The notes below the pieces were generated by a model that ran no database searches, had not been told where the DNA came from, and saw nothing but the letters and a program-made list of their open reading frames with translations. DNA of 64,000 nt from assembly GCF_029227915.1 (NCBI RefSeq), contig NC_079883.1, positions 16,928,001 through 16,992,000 on the forward strand, given 5' to 3'. The first letter of the stretch is position 1; each line of letters begins with the position of its first letter. The translations under genes and the position numbers were made by a program. Below, in pieces: positions 32,137 through 43,479 of the stretch. The stretch is from Hydractinia symbiolongicarpus. Lineage: Eukaryota > Cnidaria > Hydrozoa > Anthoathecata > Hydractiniidae.

Positions 32137-34857
32137 TCAATTTGTCAGCAGCAATGGCAACAAAGGAACCAGGAACAACGAGTCTTTTGTTGCATTATCT
32201 TTGCATGGGATGCTAACTTTAGTTATATCTGACCTTAGCAAAACTTGATTGAGATCTTGAATGATCAGCTGGTGTGGTTGAAACAAATCACATGAGCCAT
32301 ATTCATTTTGACACTGACAGCAAATACATAGATGAGGTGCTGGTCTGATAGTGTTGAAATTAGGCATGAAAATTATAACTTGGGATTTAGACGAGCCTTG
32401 TATTCCACTGAAATTCTTCTCTTTTAAAGTGGCACGATCAACTTCTAGTTGCTTTGGATGTATTTTTTTTATAACATAGTGGGGAGATGTATGATCCTTG
32501 TATTTTCCCTGCGAGAATTTCACCATGTCTCCAGCATCTGAAAAGAATTCACCAGCTGCAGGCCTCGCATAGTCAGTTGAGCAAAATAATACAGGAATAC
32601 AGGACAGAAAATGGTTTAAACAATGGACAATACACGACAAAAATTCACAAAAATACAGAATATAGTGTGAAAATAGAGGACATTTTTGACAATTCCGAGA
32701 AATAAATGCAAAAATTTCATAAAATTTAAGTAACATAAGTGATAAACCCACCTACAAGTTTTTTACTAGGTTAGTAATAAAATGTCAACAAAAGAACCAA
32801 TATCAACAGTTATAAAGTTAAATGTGAAAATATTACTTCTGTAGTTTTTTTTTTCTAAAACTTCTAGTTCTTTGGATAGTTCAGCTTTTCTCTTCAGGCC
32901 CATACTAATCTTGCTTTGGGCAGCAATCAACTTATCTCTATTGATAAGTTTCCATTTTGTCAGAGTTTCTAGTTCCATGTTGCCCTCTTCTATACAAGTA
33001 TCTGCCACTTTAATGCTTTGTAATAAAATTATTTATTGTATTTCCAAGTTACTTGTTATCTCTCTCAGACTCTCTAGAGCTCTTTTCCTTGCCTCTCCTT
33101 CTTCATTTTTCTTCTTTTGATTACTGAGATAACACTCATATCTTGTGCGTGAGGCTTCACATAATTTCATTACTTCTTTTGTAACTGTTACATTACAGAC
33201 TCCCTTGTTTTGGATAATGTAGTCCTTGACCAATCTTATAGCCTCAAGGGTCTCTTCTGTTATTGAGAACCCATCGACAGCTAAAAACGCTTTATTTATG
33301 GAGAATCTCCTTTCAGGTTCTGCATTTCCATGTGACAATGTCAAAATACACAGACACAAGAGTGATAGGGTCTTGTACTTCAAACTTCCCCCTGAGTCAG
33401 AAATACAGGACATACAGGACAATAATCAAAATACAGGACAATACAGGACACTTTTGCCAAATACAGGAAATACAGGAAATACAGGACGTGTGGGAGGCCT
33501 GCAGCTACAATTTGTTGGTGAATGCTCACTTTGGCTATTCCACCAACATGGTCCACTTCCCCTTTCCCACGCCAAGCAATACCAAAAATGCGAATCAGTT
33601 TTTTATTGTATTGGTTCGCAAGGTTTTGACAGTCCCAAAAGTGCTCTGAGGATTGAGCAGCGCAGTTATCACTTTCAATAATAATGGTGTCGTTGACATC
33701 TATTTGGACTACTGTATTCAGCATTTCTTTCAAAACCGCATTGACAAATACTTGGTCATGGGTTTTTTAATCTGAAAAGTGGGGTGGTATGACTTTTCAC
33801 CCAAATGCTCAAGTATGCCAGAATGCACAGAAACTTGTTCCATGTGCCAGAGCAAGGATTGTGGTTCCTATTTTACAGGTATTGTAACATTTTCAGAAAA
33901 ATCAATGTCAAGGTAGATGGTGTCAAATAAATCAATAAATTCTTTTATAACTTTACCAGAAATGCTTTATATATTTCCGTGGTGCGTTATGTTATCAAGG
34001 AAAGACTCAAAAAAATCTGCAAGGTACAATTCATTGACATCCTCCTTTAACTGCCTTCAATCTTGACTGCATTTCGCCTTTTCTGTTTTCATATTCAGAT
34101 TGGATAAAATGTATCAGTGGAACAGTGGCATTGTCTGATGAATTTAGGAGTAGATGGGATCTTATGTTACGCCAGTTGGAACGAATACGTTCACACACAG
34201 TTCGGCTACTTGGTGTGCACTCCCAGGTAACATAGGCATGCAAATCCTCGGGGCAATTCTTTATTAAACACCGACAAAAAGTTAGGTAGTCAGTAACTGG
34301 TAGTTGGATATTTTGCTTTCTTGCAATTTCAATGTTGGCAGCCAAAGACCATCTCGCCTGAAGATGCAGTTTGCTGCAACATATTTTGAGACCTTTTTGT
34401 GATGTGTGGTGAACATAGAATGGTTTTAATGCAAAAAAGGTTCCCCATGCTACAATCAGGATGTTCTTTGCAGTACTTTATGTACCTTACCATATCTTGA
34501 ACTTCATCACCAAAGTACCCATTTATCATGCTTAATGACACAATCCCATTTAAAAGAGATGTTAACACATGTGTTCCTTTCACCAGAAGGTTTATGTTGC
34601 TCCACCTCATTGTTGCAATTACCTATGTGAGACTTGTAAAAAAGTTTACGGATGCACACTTTACCACACTTCAAACAAGTAAATTTCTTCTTATGGGAGT
34701 GCTTCTGTTGGAGATGTCTTCTGTAGTTATAAGAAGTCAGGAAAACTTTATTACATAGATTGAAAAAATTATATATGTTCTGCTTGCACACAGGGATATG
34801 TCTTTTTAAGAAATCTTGTCTTGAAAACTTTTTATTACAAGACTGACAGTTATACAA
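32137..34857 (-). pseudogene. C2H2 zinc-finger transposase of unclassified family, broken
   Basis: The N-terminus (34857) holds three Cys/His fingers (CQSCNKKFSRQDFLKRHIPVC, LCNKVF-x-HLQQKH, CLKCGKVC-x-H-x-C types). A frame change near 34550 leads to SLLNGIVSLSMINGYFGDEV and a segment ending near 34031. A core follows with IIIESDNCAAQSSEHFWDC and GKGEVDHVGGIAKV (33733-33500), both familiar from a cnidarian transposase-like family with D-N-x-x-x-Q and H-G-K-G-E-V-D; here Arg stands where that His is usual. The C-terminal part resumes at 32562 (AAGEFFSDAGDMVKF) after a 0.93-kb insertion and ends at 32137, with CICCQCQNEYGSC near 32300. Not functional. Confidence 0.6.
32563..33495 (-). mobile_element. 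hAT-like fragment inserted in the transposase gene
   Basis: The block interrupts the transposase coding sequence precisely. CTGCAG borders it on both sides (32557-32562 and 33496-33501), and its ends are GCCTC-CCA-type inverted bases. Both margins carry tandem TACAGGACA words (33410-33490 and 32590-32650). Inside, minus frames encode LCLCILTLSHGNAEPERRFS followed by INKAFL, the motif of a hAT C-terminal dimerisation region, then charged helices (32766-33260). The catalytic part is absent, so it is a deleted, non-autonomous copy. Confidence 0.55.
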
Positions 34858-35197
34858 TGCCTTGCTTAAACAACTCTGTTTATGCCTATATAAAATGCTG
34901 TCTATGCTTGAAAGTCTTTTTAAGACTGCACTCAGAAACTCCTACTAATGTTTTAACCATTATTCTAATTTAATCTAAAGGTATGACAGTTTAAATAAAG
35001 TTTTTTTTCATGTAGAAGAAGAAGTGTATCAAAATAGCAAAACATGTTGTAAAGGAGAAAAAATGTAGCAGAAAATAATTTATGAAAGAAAAATGTTTTC
35101 ATTCAAACACATGAAGAAAAAATGTTCATTTAAGCACTAGAACTAAAATACTGTTGAACTCACACCATTTATCAATATTTTTTCTAAGTACACTAGC

Positions 35198-36340
35198 AGG
35201 GTGGCCACTTTTTTTGAAGTAGTAAATTCCATGTATTGCCATGTATTTTCTAGGTAATTTTCCAGGTAATTTTAATCATTTTTCCAGGTGTAAAACTTAA
35301 ATACTTTTAGGTATGGGAACATATAAGACACATTGTTGGTATACATCTTTAGTAATGCAACACTACAAGAATAAACATAAAAATATCTTTTCTGAGGAAA
35401 ACAACTTTCTATCCTAGGAAGATAATCAAATGCAAAGCAATAATTTTTTGTACAGAGTAAACCTTACAAGAAACAGGTTTTTTTGAGACAGACAATCAAG
35501 TTAGGCAATAAGTTGCCAAAACAAGAAAAGAAAGGATGCTATATAAGGCCTTAGCACAAACATAATTACTACCTATTGAGAGAGTGGTAATAATATTTCT
35601 AATAAAGAATGTGAAAATAATCGTAATTAAAATCAAATATAAACGAATGAGAAATATTACTCTGACTCTTTGTTTTTCTATTACTTCAGGCACTTCTGAT
35701 TCAGAAACTAATGTTCAATAGAAAATCTGTGAAATAGCTCAGCTGTTAAAAATGTGCACTCCGCACCAAGTATAATATACATCTGAAGCATAAGCTTTCC
35801 AAATGAGATATATAGTGAAGATTGGTATATGTCTAACAAACTGAACTGAAAAAACAAAACAAAAATTGACATGCATATTAATAAAATAATCAGTCATTTC
35901 CAAACAACAAAATAAAATAAGCTCAAATCAGTCCTGGCAGCGTTATATATGGCAATAAGATTCAATTAATTCCATTATCATTGATTGTAATACTTTGTCT
36001 CTAACTTCTTTAAAGTTTCATCTAAGGCTTTTACTGTTGGCTCCTTATCAATTGCTGCTTTTCTTAAAGCATTTGCCTTAATTAGAAAAGTCAAATCATT
36101 TTTTTCTTTAGCTTTAAAACTGACTTCCATAATATAGGAAATACAGTCTACTAAATCAAACTCATGAACATAAAATAGTTAAACAAGTAAACTTAAAGTG
36201 TTTATAAAAAATAAGAACAGAAATTTTATTTTTTCCAGGTATTTCCAACCCTTTTTTTCAATGTATATTTCTAGGTGTGAAATAAATTCCATGTACTTCC
36301 ATGTATTTCCAGGTTTTCCAGGTAGAGTGGCCACCCTGAC
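35198..36340 (-). mobile_element. hAT-like non-autonomous element, CAGGGTGGCCAC ends
   Basis: The termini CAGGGTGGCCACT (35198) and its complement (ending near 36340) are flanked by ACTAG on both sides, a possible 5-bp remnant of a target duplication. Subterminal words ATTCCATGTA and TTTTCCAGGTA recur at both ends. On the minus strand near 35990-36130, MEVSFKAKEKNDLTFLIKAN followed by ALRKAA and a Lys/Glu tail resembles the extreme C-terminus of cnidarian hAT-type proteins. The catalytic domain is missing. Confidence 0.6.
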
Positions 36341-38111
36341 TAGCCAACCTCGTTTGTATATAGGAGATAAAATTGTGGGTTACAATTAAAAAAATCACTC
36401 CTGATAAAAAGTTTAATAATACCCTGTTAAGGCACATGTTTTTCTTCCGTTCTTTTTTCTCAATACTGTAACCCACATACACAAACTTATTTGCTATTGT
36501 AACCCATAATTTTGACTTCCAAACTGAAAAAGCTGTACTTTTTTTTGAAGAAACAAATTATACTATACATTCAACAGGTACTATACTAAACTACCAATAT
36601 CAATCAAAATGCAGATAATTTGATTAATCACAAAATTTTTTATATACCCATGTAGCCCACAAAACTGCACCAAGAACATTAAAACAGACACTCCTCTATT
36701 GCATAGGTTCTCTCAGGCTAATGAATATAAAAGTCACATCTTCTTGGCACCTGTTTTTAGAATGTAATCCACAATAACATACCTAAATATCTTGTGTAAC
36801 CCACAAAAGCTCACCTAAGGGAACTGCAATTTAATTAGTTGTTCTATGGGCCCGATTGACCCTAATTTTCACAAAAAAACAAAAAAATAATAATATCAAG
36901 CAAAAAAGTTTTAAATAAAAAAATAAAAAAACAACAAACATTTTCTCATCCCATCTCGCGAAAATATAATGAGCATAGAAGATAATCAATGATGTTATTT
37001 TTTGTTGGTTGAATGTCAATCTACAATTATACTAAACAAGGTGAATCAATAACGTTACTTTAGGACCACCATTGGTAAGGCCACTTAAAGTTGATTCTTT
37101 GTTCATGGCAATTTGTTGCAATAAAACTAAAATGCGAGATGCGCTAATTTTGTAATCACAAAAATAGTTTAAAACAGAAGTTTAAATTTTTATGTGACTT
37201 ATAACAAAAATTAGCTACTTTCGCTAAAATAGTTATAATACAAGTGAAAAACAAGACAGATTATTATTGTCGTAAGACCCTCCTTCGTTATGATTATCTT
37301 ATATGTTTAAAACTATGCTAGCTAAACTGTAATACAGCAAGACTCAGTCAATACCATTTAGGAAAAATAATAAAAACAAGGTAGAATACGATTGTCGTAA
37401 CAACCTTCTCCGTCATGAATTTTAAATAAATGATTTTAACCCTGTGAAAGACTTTAAATATTATTAACTAAACCATAGTCCGTAAATAGAATTTGCACTT
37501 AAATTTAGATTTTCCTATAAAACTGCGCAAAAAATATTAAAGAACACAAAATTGTTTGTTTTAATAATTTCAGGGATAGAAGAATAACTTGCTGTATAAA
37601 TTTCGAAACAGCGCAAGTATAACTAGCTTTCAAAACAATACATGTATATTCTGTACAACTTTCAAAACAGCACAAGAATAATTCTTGCTGCATAGCTTTC
37701 AAAACAACACAAGAAAAATTATTTTTATTTCGCTGACCAACCATAAGCTACTATCGACTTCGCCCGTAGAACAACTAATTAAGTTAGCTTCGCCTAATAC
37801 AAAAATTTAATCCTTTGTGTAACAATTAGAAAAATATTGAGGCTCGTATCTAATGTAGTTTTCCACATATCAGAATTTGAAAAACAGTTGTAGTGTAACT
37901 CACAATTTCACACCTTAGTAAAGTCTTATAAAATAGAACTGGTAACCCACAATATTTCGTTCCTTTTCCAAATTGAGCACAAATGAGCATAAAATTTTTA
38001 CTGTAACCCACATAATCAAACCTCACCACCATTCTGTTTGGATGTCATTAAAAATGTCACAAAACCCATGTTAATTTTTGACTGGCATCTGCATCGATGC
38101 AAAACTTGAGT

Positions 38112-38515
38112 ATATTTGTGTCTTCGTTATTTTTGAATGAAATATGGTGATTTTTAAGCTTCGCAGGGTCATTTCTTGTGATTTTAGTATAAAATATGGA
38201 GATTTTTAAGCGCCACAGGGTCATTTTCTTGTCATTTTATATGAATATGGAGATGTTTAGGCTTGAAAGGGTTATTTTCTTCTCATTTTAGAATGAAATA
38301 CGGAGATCTTTAAGTTTCACAGGGTCATTTTTTCGACATTTTAGAACAAAATACGGAGATTTGTAAGCTTGGCAGAGTTAATTTCTGGTCATTTTAGAAC
38401 AAAATACGGTGATTTTTAGGCTTCACAGGGTCATTTTCTTATAATTTTTGAATGAGATACAGCAATTTTTAAGCTTTGCAGACTTATTTTCTTGTCATTT
38501 TAGAATAAATGTTTA
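38112..38515. repeat. Second block of the ~60-bp satellite, inverted
   Basis: Tandem monomers of 58-62 bp read ATTTTAGAACAAAATACGG, then GATTTTTAAGCTT, then CACAGGGTCATTTTCTTGTC. That is the reverse complement of the satellite at 15240-16620, more diverged. It lies immediately outside the right end of the large transposon, without recognisable inverted termini of its own. Confidence 0.7.
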
Positions 38516-38615
38516 TGTTGTAATAACGATATATAACACACATTGCGGAAACCCAGCTTATCATTATTTTAGAATTAAATGTAGTAAATATATTGTATTA
38601 TGTGGTTTAAAAAAA

Positions 38616-39110
38616 TTATTGTAAAAACACTCTAGTAACCTGCTGGCAAATAAACAACCAAACAGGCAATGAAATTCCACCTGTCATATTTGATGGAAAT
38701 GCCAACACAATATTTACATATGGAAACCAGCTTTCTGGTAAAACAATAACAGGCTCTGATCTGTAATTATAAAATACAAACATCATAAAAATTGCGTAAA
38801 CTAAATTTAAAAAAACCCTTATCTTCCATGTCCAACGAAGAAGAAGGAATTTTCTTTTCTTTTTAACAGCAGATTGTTGGTCTGAAAGCTTGTTTATTTT
38901 TCGCTGAATCCGAGAATATTTTGCAAACTCTTCTTGCATGTTAATGACTTTTTGTTTTATTTTTAAGTCTTGTAATACCCTTGATAACTGTTCACAAGTT
39001 TTGTAACCATCATTGCAGATTTCATAAATCCACGAAACCAGATTTTTAAGCCAACAGAATATAAATTCTATTGACACAACTATGCCAACAACAAGCATTA
39101 ATATAGTCAT
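38616..39110 (-). CDS. GET1: GET1/WRB tail-anchored protein insertion receptor
   Basis: This intact 164-aa single-exon frame has an N-terminal transmembrane helix (residues about 3-20). A cytosolic coiled coil is followed by the signature INMQEEFAKYSRIQRKINKL (residues about 55-75), then a basic stretch. Two C-terminal transmembrane segments follow, with PVIVLPESWF between and AFPSNMTGGISLPVWLFIC in the last. Length and order match animal WRB/GET1 (about 170 aa). With CAMLG/GET2 this protein forms the ER receptor that takes tail-anchored proteins from GET3. The gene lies just right of the satellite block and has no visible intron, so it may be naturally intronless or a retrocopy. Confidence 0.85.
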   Translation of the reverse strand: MTILMLVVGIVVSIEFIFCWLKNLVSWIYEICNDGYKTCEQLSRVLQDLKIKQKVINMQEEFAKYSRIQRKINKLSDQQSAVKKKRKFLLLRWTWKIRVFLNLVYAIFMMFVFYNYRSEPVIVLPESWFPYVNIVLAFPSNMTGGISLPVWLFICQQVTRVFLQ

Positions 39111-39238
39111 GTTGATAAATATGCAGTTTGTATAATACCTAAAATAAAGTTATATATCTCAGGAATGTACCTTATCACATTTAAAATAAAGTCTGAATTA
39201 TTATTAATAAAGGATAAATTAGGGCACACATTAATTAA

Positions 39239-39713
39239 AGGTTACCTTCCGAAGAAAAACAACTTATGAATTTCAACGTAAAAACATACTAACAATAACT
39301 TTCTTTTTGACGAAATTTGCAACATAAGGAAATGTTTCATTCAAATTTAAAATATCACCTTCGTAGCTTGTTTACATCCAGCCACCATGACATAACTAAA
39401 ATCACATGGTGGTTGTAGTGTGACGTAACGAGTATGCACAATATTCAGATCGGAATAATGATAGCGAGTCTTCTCCTTCTTTATTATTCAGTTGCACTTG
39501 CTGCTTGCTGCTAGCATGCGCTGCATACTCATTACGTCACGGGCTGTTTTCAGTGTAAATTTATGTATTCTGTAATGGCGGCATGAAGACCATCAAAGCT
39601 CTGAGAGACTAAATAAATGGTCATAGCTATACTAAACTATTGCTGGATTGTTTTATAGTAATGTATTTTGAGTTGATATTTAGGCATATTCATTTTTCTT
39701 CGGGAGGTAACCT
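39239..39713. mobile_element. TTAA-flanked MITE (piggyBac-like)
   Basis: The 475-bp element is bordered by TTAA on both sides (39235-39238 and 39714-39717). The inverted termini are AGGTTACCTTCCGAAGAAAAA and its complement with one or two mismatches. A second internal inverted pair (TGACGTAACGAGTATGCA near 39421 and its complement near 39520) could fold into a large hairpin. No coding. Confidence 0.75.
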
Positions 39714-39717
39714 TTAA

Positions 39718-40186
39718 GGCTTGATTTTTAGTACAAAATCTATACAAATTAAGTTATTTGATAAAGGATAAATTTGATTTTCCAGAAAAATCTTTCGTTC
39801 ACTTATGCTTTAAATTTTCAGACACACTCACTGTAGGTAGAAATTTACCATTAACAATAAGGAAACTACTTTTTGTTGTGCATGCAGTTTCTTTATGTGC
39901 AATAAGGTAACATTTGCTTGAGATACACAGGCTATTATGAAAGTGTAAATGGGTAATTTTTTGTACCCCTGTAGCTTTTAAGATCCCAAATCAAATGTTT
40001 AACGTCTTGACAATACACCTAAAATTGATCTTACTTTTTAATTCGATTCAGGGCTTTTTAGTCATCTTTTACTTAGGTAAGATCATACTGGGTGAATTGT
40101 TGATTTCTAAAGTACTTTAAGGATACAGTAACCTCTTTAATCCATTGTTTTTTTAAAAACCTTATTCCATAAACTGTTTTGGAATC
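39718..40186. other. Non-coding AT-rich DNA
   Basis: Nothing recognised. Confidence 0.3.
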
Positions 40187-41449
40187 GGTATTACTAAACT
40201 TTGGAACTACCCAGAATCACCCAGAATTAGCCAGAACCACCCCAAATCGGCCGGAACCAACCAGAATTACCCAGAGCCACCCAGTCAACTTTAAATGACA
40301 AGCGCAACCGCGCCACTGGACTCGCTTTTTCAATGTTTATACGGCAAAACTTAAATACAGTTAGAATGACGTACATCGAAAAGAAGATTTTGAGTTCAAA
40401 TATATATGTGGTGGGGAAATTTAACCCTTTTTAAAACTTTTAGCCAACCACGTATATTGCACGGGACATTGTGCTTTCGACATTCATTATTTCCTTGAAA
40501 GAAAAAATTTTTACACTTATAAATTTTGTCCTTGCGAAATTTAATTCACGCAATAAATCTTTCACAGTAAGATTTTTCGCGGACATTAATTTACTCATGC
40601 GAAAACTAATCCATTCATTTACTACAGAGAAATATTTGATAGTAAAGAATTTTCTTTATTCAAAAACATCAAGTGTGAGGATCGTATGACATCGTGCTCT
40701 TTTTTAGGGTACTTTTTTAGACCTGTACATAGTCGGTATAAAAATTGAGCTTAAGCGTTGTTTCGCCTCTCTTGTAAATCCAGCAGTAGCATAGCAATTT
40801 CAATACTTTAATGAAAAAATAATCTCTAATATTCCTGCTTTTCTAGTAAATCTGCCTTTATTTCTGTGGATGAAACGCTAATATCCCACAGGAGTAATTT
40901 TGCCGGTCTAACTCTGGTCAGTCGAATTAAGGCTTAACACGTGTAACAAAATCATGCACTAATTTATTAATTTGGTACCGTCAGGGGCGCGATTTCATAA
41001 ACAGTCTTGCCCCTAAATTCTTGAGTAAATAACAATGGACTAGACTTTTAACAGTTTCTGTAAAATAGGATGAAACGTAGCCATAATTGCGTAGAATGAA
41101 GAAAGAAATGGGATTTTTATTTACATGTAAAACAATATACAGTGTTGAAAAGCCATTGTTCACAATTACAAGATTGGTAAAACACACGCACAAAAAATTC
41201 ACGCACTGGATTGACCCTAATCGTAATAGTAACATCAATAATACTTAGTCTCAAGGCATGAAGCATGCGTTCTTTTGGTTACCATTTATAGCTAGCCATC
41301 TCTGTTGGAGTTTAAGTGGTCCTGTCTGAGTCTGGGTGATTCTGACTGATTCTAAGTGGTTCTGGCTGATTCTGGGTGGCTCTGGCTGATTCTAGGTGGT
41401 TCTGGCCGATTCTGGGTGGTTCTGGGTAGTTCTATAGTTTAGTAATACC
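40187..41449. mobile_element. Inverted-repeat element with tandem-repeat termini
   Basis: The outer words GGTATTACTAAACT (40187) and its complement (ending 41449) are inverted. Inside them each terminus is a tandem array of 10-bp words: CCAGAATCAC/CCAGAACCAC on the left (40205-40290) and the complement on the right (41315-41430), where 20-bp dimers such as GATTCTGGGTGGTTCTGGCT can be counted. The interior is AT-rich and non-coding. Class unknown. Confidence 0.6.
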
Positions 41450-42689
41450 AGGTTTTTAAAATAAACATTTGGAAATAAAAATTACAAAAATAGTCAGGAA
41501 GTAGGATAAAACAAGGAAAACATAATATTTCTTCTAAAATATTGTTTAACGCGCTCACACATTTTAAATTTTTGTTCACACCTTTTTTATTCCAAAGTAA
41601 AAGGGGAATTTTACCATTTGAAAGAAATATACACAAGTAATCAATAATTTCAAAACTTCATGTTTGGCATACCAATGTGAGTTTTTTAGCACATTTTACA
41701 GCTAAAAGAAAAAAAATTCGTTATAACGACCCTGAATAAACATGATGCAATAAACACAATTGCCTTGCTGATGCCTGCAGCTACATGGCTTTGTTTATTA
41801 ATGCTAAAGATGAGCTACTAATGATATATGGTCAACCCTAAACATTATATATTAAAAGAAGGCAAAAACTCGAAGGTCACAACCACAAGCAATAGAACAC
41901 TATTTCTATTTAATTAACACACACTGCGAACTTGTCAATGTTCACAGTGGACTTAAGATCTTAGGTTTTTTTGTTAGTTTGATAATAGCGACAACGGTTA
42001 ATGTAATTATCCAATTTTGGGGACAAAACATCCACACAAAAAATATAAAAATTTAAATTTTTTTATGCCATGTTTTCGTGAAATGTAAGAATGTTTTAAT
42101 AAAACATATATGTATGTTATTTGTTATTTCTCCTTTAAATCAATTAGTTTAAAACTTGGATTTTCTTTGAGCGTTTTACAGCGTTTAAATTTGTTCAAAT
42201 TTGTTTACTTTTTTGTGTACATTTTAGCCGGTCACTACAGAAAAATAGCACCAGCTCACATGATCGATATAAGTCAATAAAAATGTCAGCCTTAAAGAAG
42301 ACATCACACTGCCAGGTACTAAATAACATTATAACATGTATATATGTTCCCTTATAACATGATGCTAATTAAAACATATATTATATTAAATATTATACAT
42401 TAAATATTAATTATTTCTTCCTATCTCTAATCATGCACAGTTTGTTGGGTTTTCCCTTGTTTTTTCCCTCTTGTTTAAGAATGCTGAAATAGTAAGGTAT
42501 AGTGTGAGCACAATTTATGCAAGAACAACTCAGTGCAGCATTATGTCGATTGGCAATTTCCTTTTAGCTCTTCCTTACCTTATGAAATTTTCTAATTCCT
42601 TTCACAACTTTGTACACAAAGGTTTTTAATTTTAAATGTTGAGTAATAAAGCCAATCAGACATGGACATTGAGGTCCAGGAAAGCAAGT
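41450..42689. other. Non-coding AT-rich DNA
   Basis: No gene or transposon end was recognised. Confidence 0.3.
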
Positions 42690-42930
42690 GAATGTTACCA
42701 TAGCCCCAGGTTACCCCAAGCCATGTGAGGGAAATTGGGGAGATGGCACACTGCATGGGCCGTGGATGTTGCAGGAAGTTGTCTGGTAAAACGCGGCCCT
42801 AATTGGGTCTGCGAAGGTCAAAATGAGCATTAAATACTCTAGGACCCCTCCATCAAAGCTATGGTCCCTCCTGGAAATAATAGACAGGGTATATCCCTCG
42901 ATATTTGTGAGGCCAGCCATGTAAAATATG
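42690..42930. repeat. GC-richer block, possible SINE or dispersed repeat
   Basis: It stands out from the AT-rich surroundings by higher GC and by words such as GGACCCCTCCATCAAAGCTA followed by TGGTCCCTCC, a GGGACC-type stem, and ATAATAGACAGGGTATAT. The look is of a structured RNA-derived repeat, but I could not place tRNA A/B boxes or a tail. It may equally be a gene-free unique region. Confidence 0.25.
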
Positions 42931-43479
42931 CACATCTATCTATAATTTTTTGTGAATTTATCAAATTAACAGTAGGTAAAAACCATTAAGGATGGGTTTC
43001 AAATAAATTAAGAATGTATGAATTACTTAGTAATTTCTTCTTCGTAAAACACATATACTCTAATTCTTCCTCTCCTCCGCTCCTAGAAGTCTTAAACTTT
43101 GTTGGTTTTAGATAGGGACTTAATAGAAAGGGCAACTGGATGAAAAACATCTAAAATATGAAATAATTTGTTGGTATATCTACTTTTAATTTAATATATC
43201 TCAAAAGTAACAATAAAACTTCATTTACTCCACCTGTATATGTGAAATTTTAAATGTCTTTTCATCGAAAAAATACTTCTACCACTGAATAGAGCACAAA
43301 GAGATAAAATGGTGTATATATATATAATGCTGAAAAACAGCCTAAAATTGACATGTTAAAGTCGGCCTTTCTGCATTGGATTTTATAACAAAACAATGCA
43401 ATATATAGTTTAAAAGACGATAAAAAGTTGTTTTTACAAATGGTATGGTTTTCATTTTGTGATTTGCTGTTACTTTATT
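42931..43479. other. Non-coding AT-rich DNA
   Basis: A short TATATA run at 43314-43327; otherwise nothing recognised. Confidence 0.3.

Larger units (their letters stand above)
30243..38095. mobile_element. Large DNA transposon with TGTGGGTTAC motifs
   Basis: Its left end (30243 on, ATGCAGATGCTGGTTAAAAA) is matched in inverted form near 38050-38095 (ATGCAGATGCCAGTCAAAAA when read in reverse). At least 15 copies of TGTGGGTTAC or its complement crowd the two ends (30300-30930 and 36370-38010) and are absent from the middle, as expected for subterminal transposase sites. The middle carries a broken zinc-finger transposase gene. Three later insertions lie inside: a Helitron (30960-31696), a hAT-like fragment (32563-33495) and an element with CAGGGTGGCCAC ends (35198-36340). 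Confidence 0.6.

Noticed and set aside
32872-33681. Plus-strand frames at 32872, 33226 and 33263
   Set aside because: They are antisense to the hAT-like and transposase coding segments, which carry the recognisable motifs.
37505-37744. 79-codon minus frame rich in Cys
   Set aside because: It arises from short tandem repeats of GCTTTCAAAACAGCACAAG type, not from a gene.
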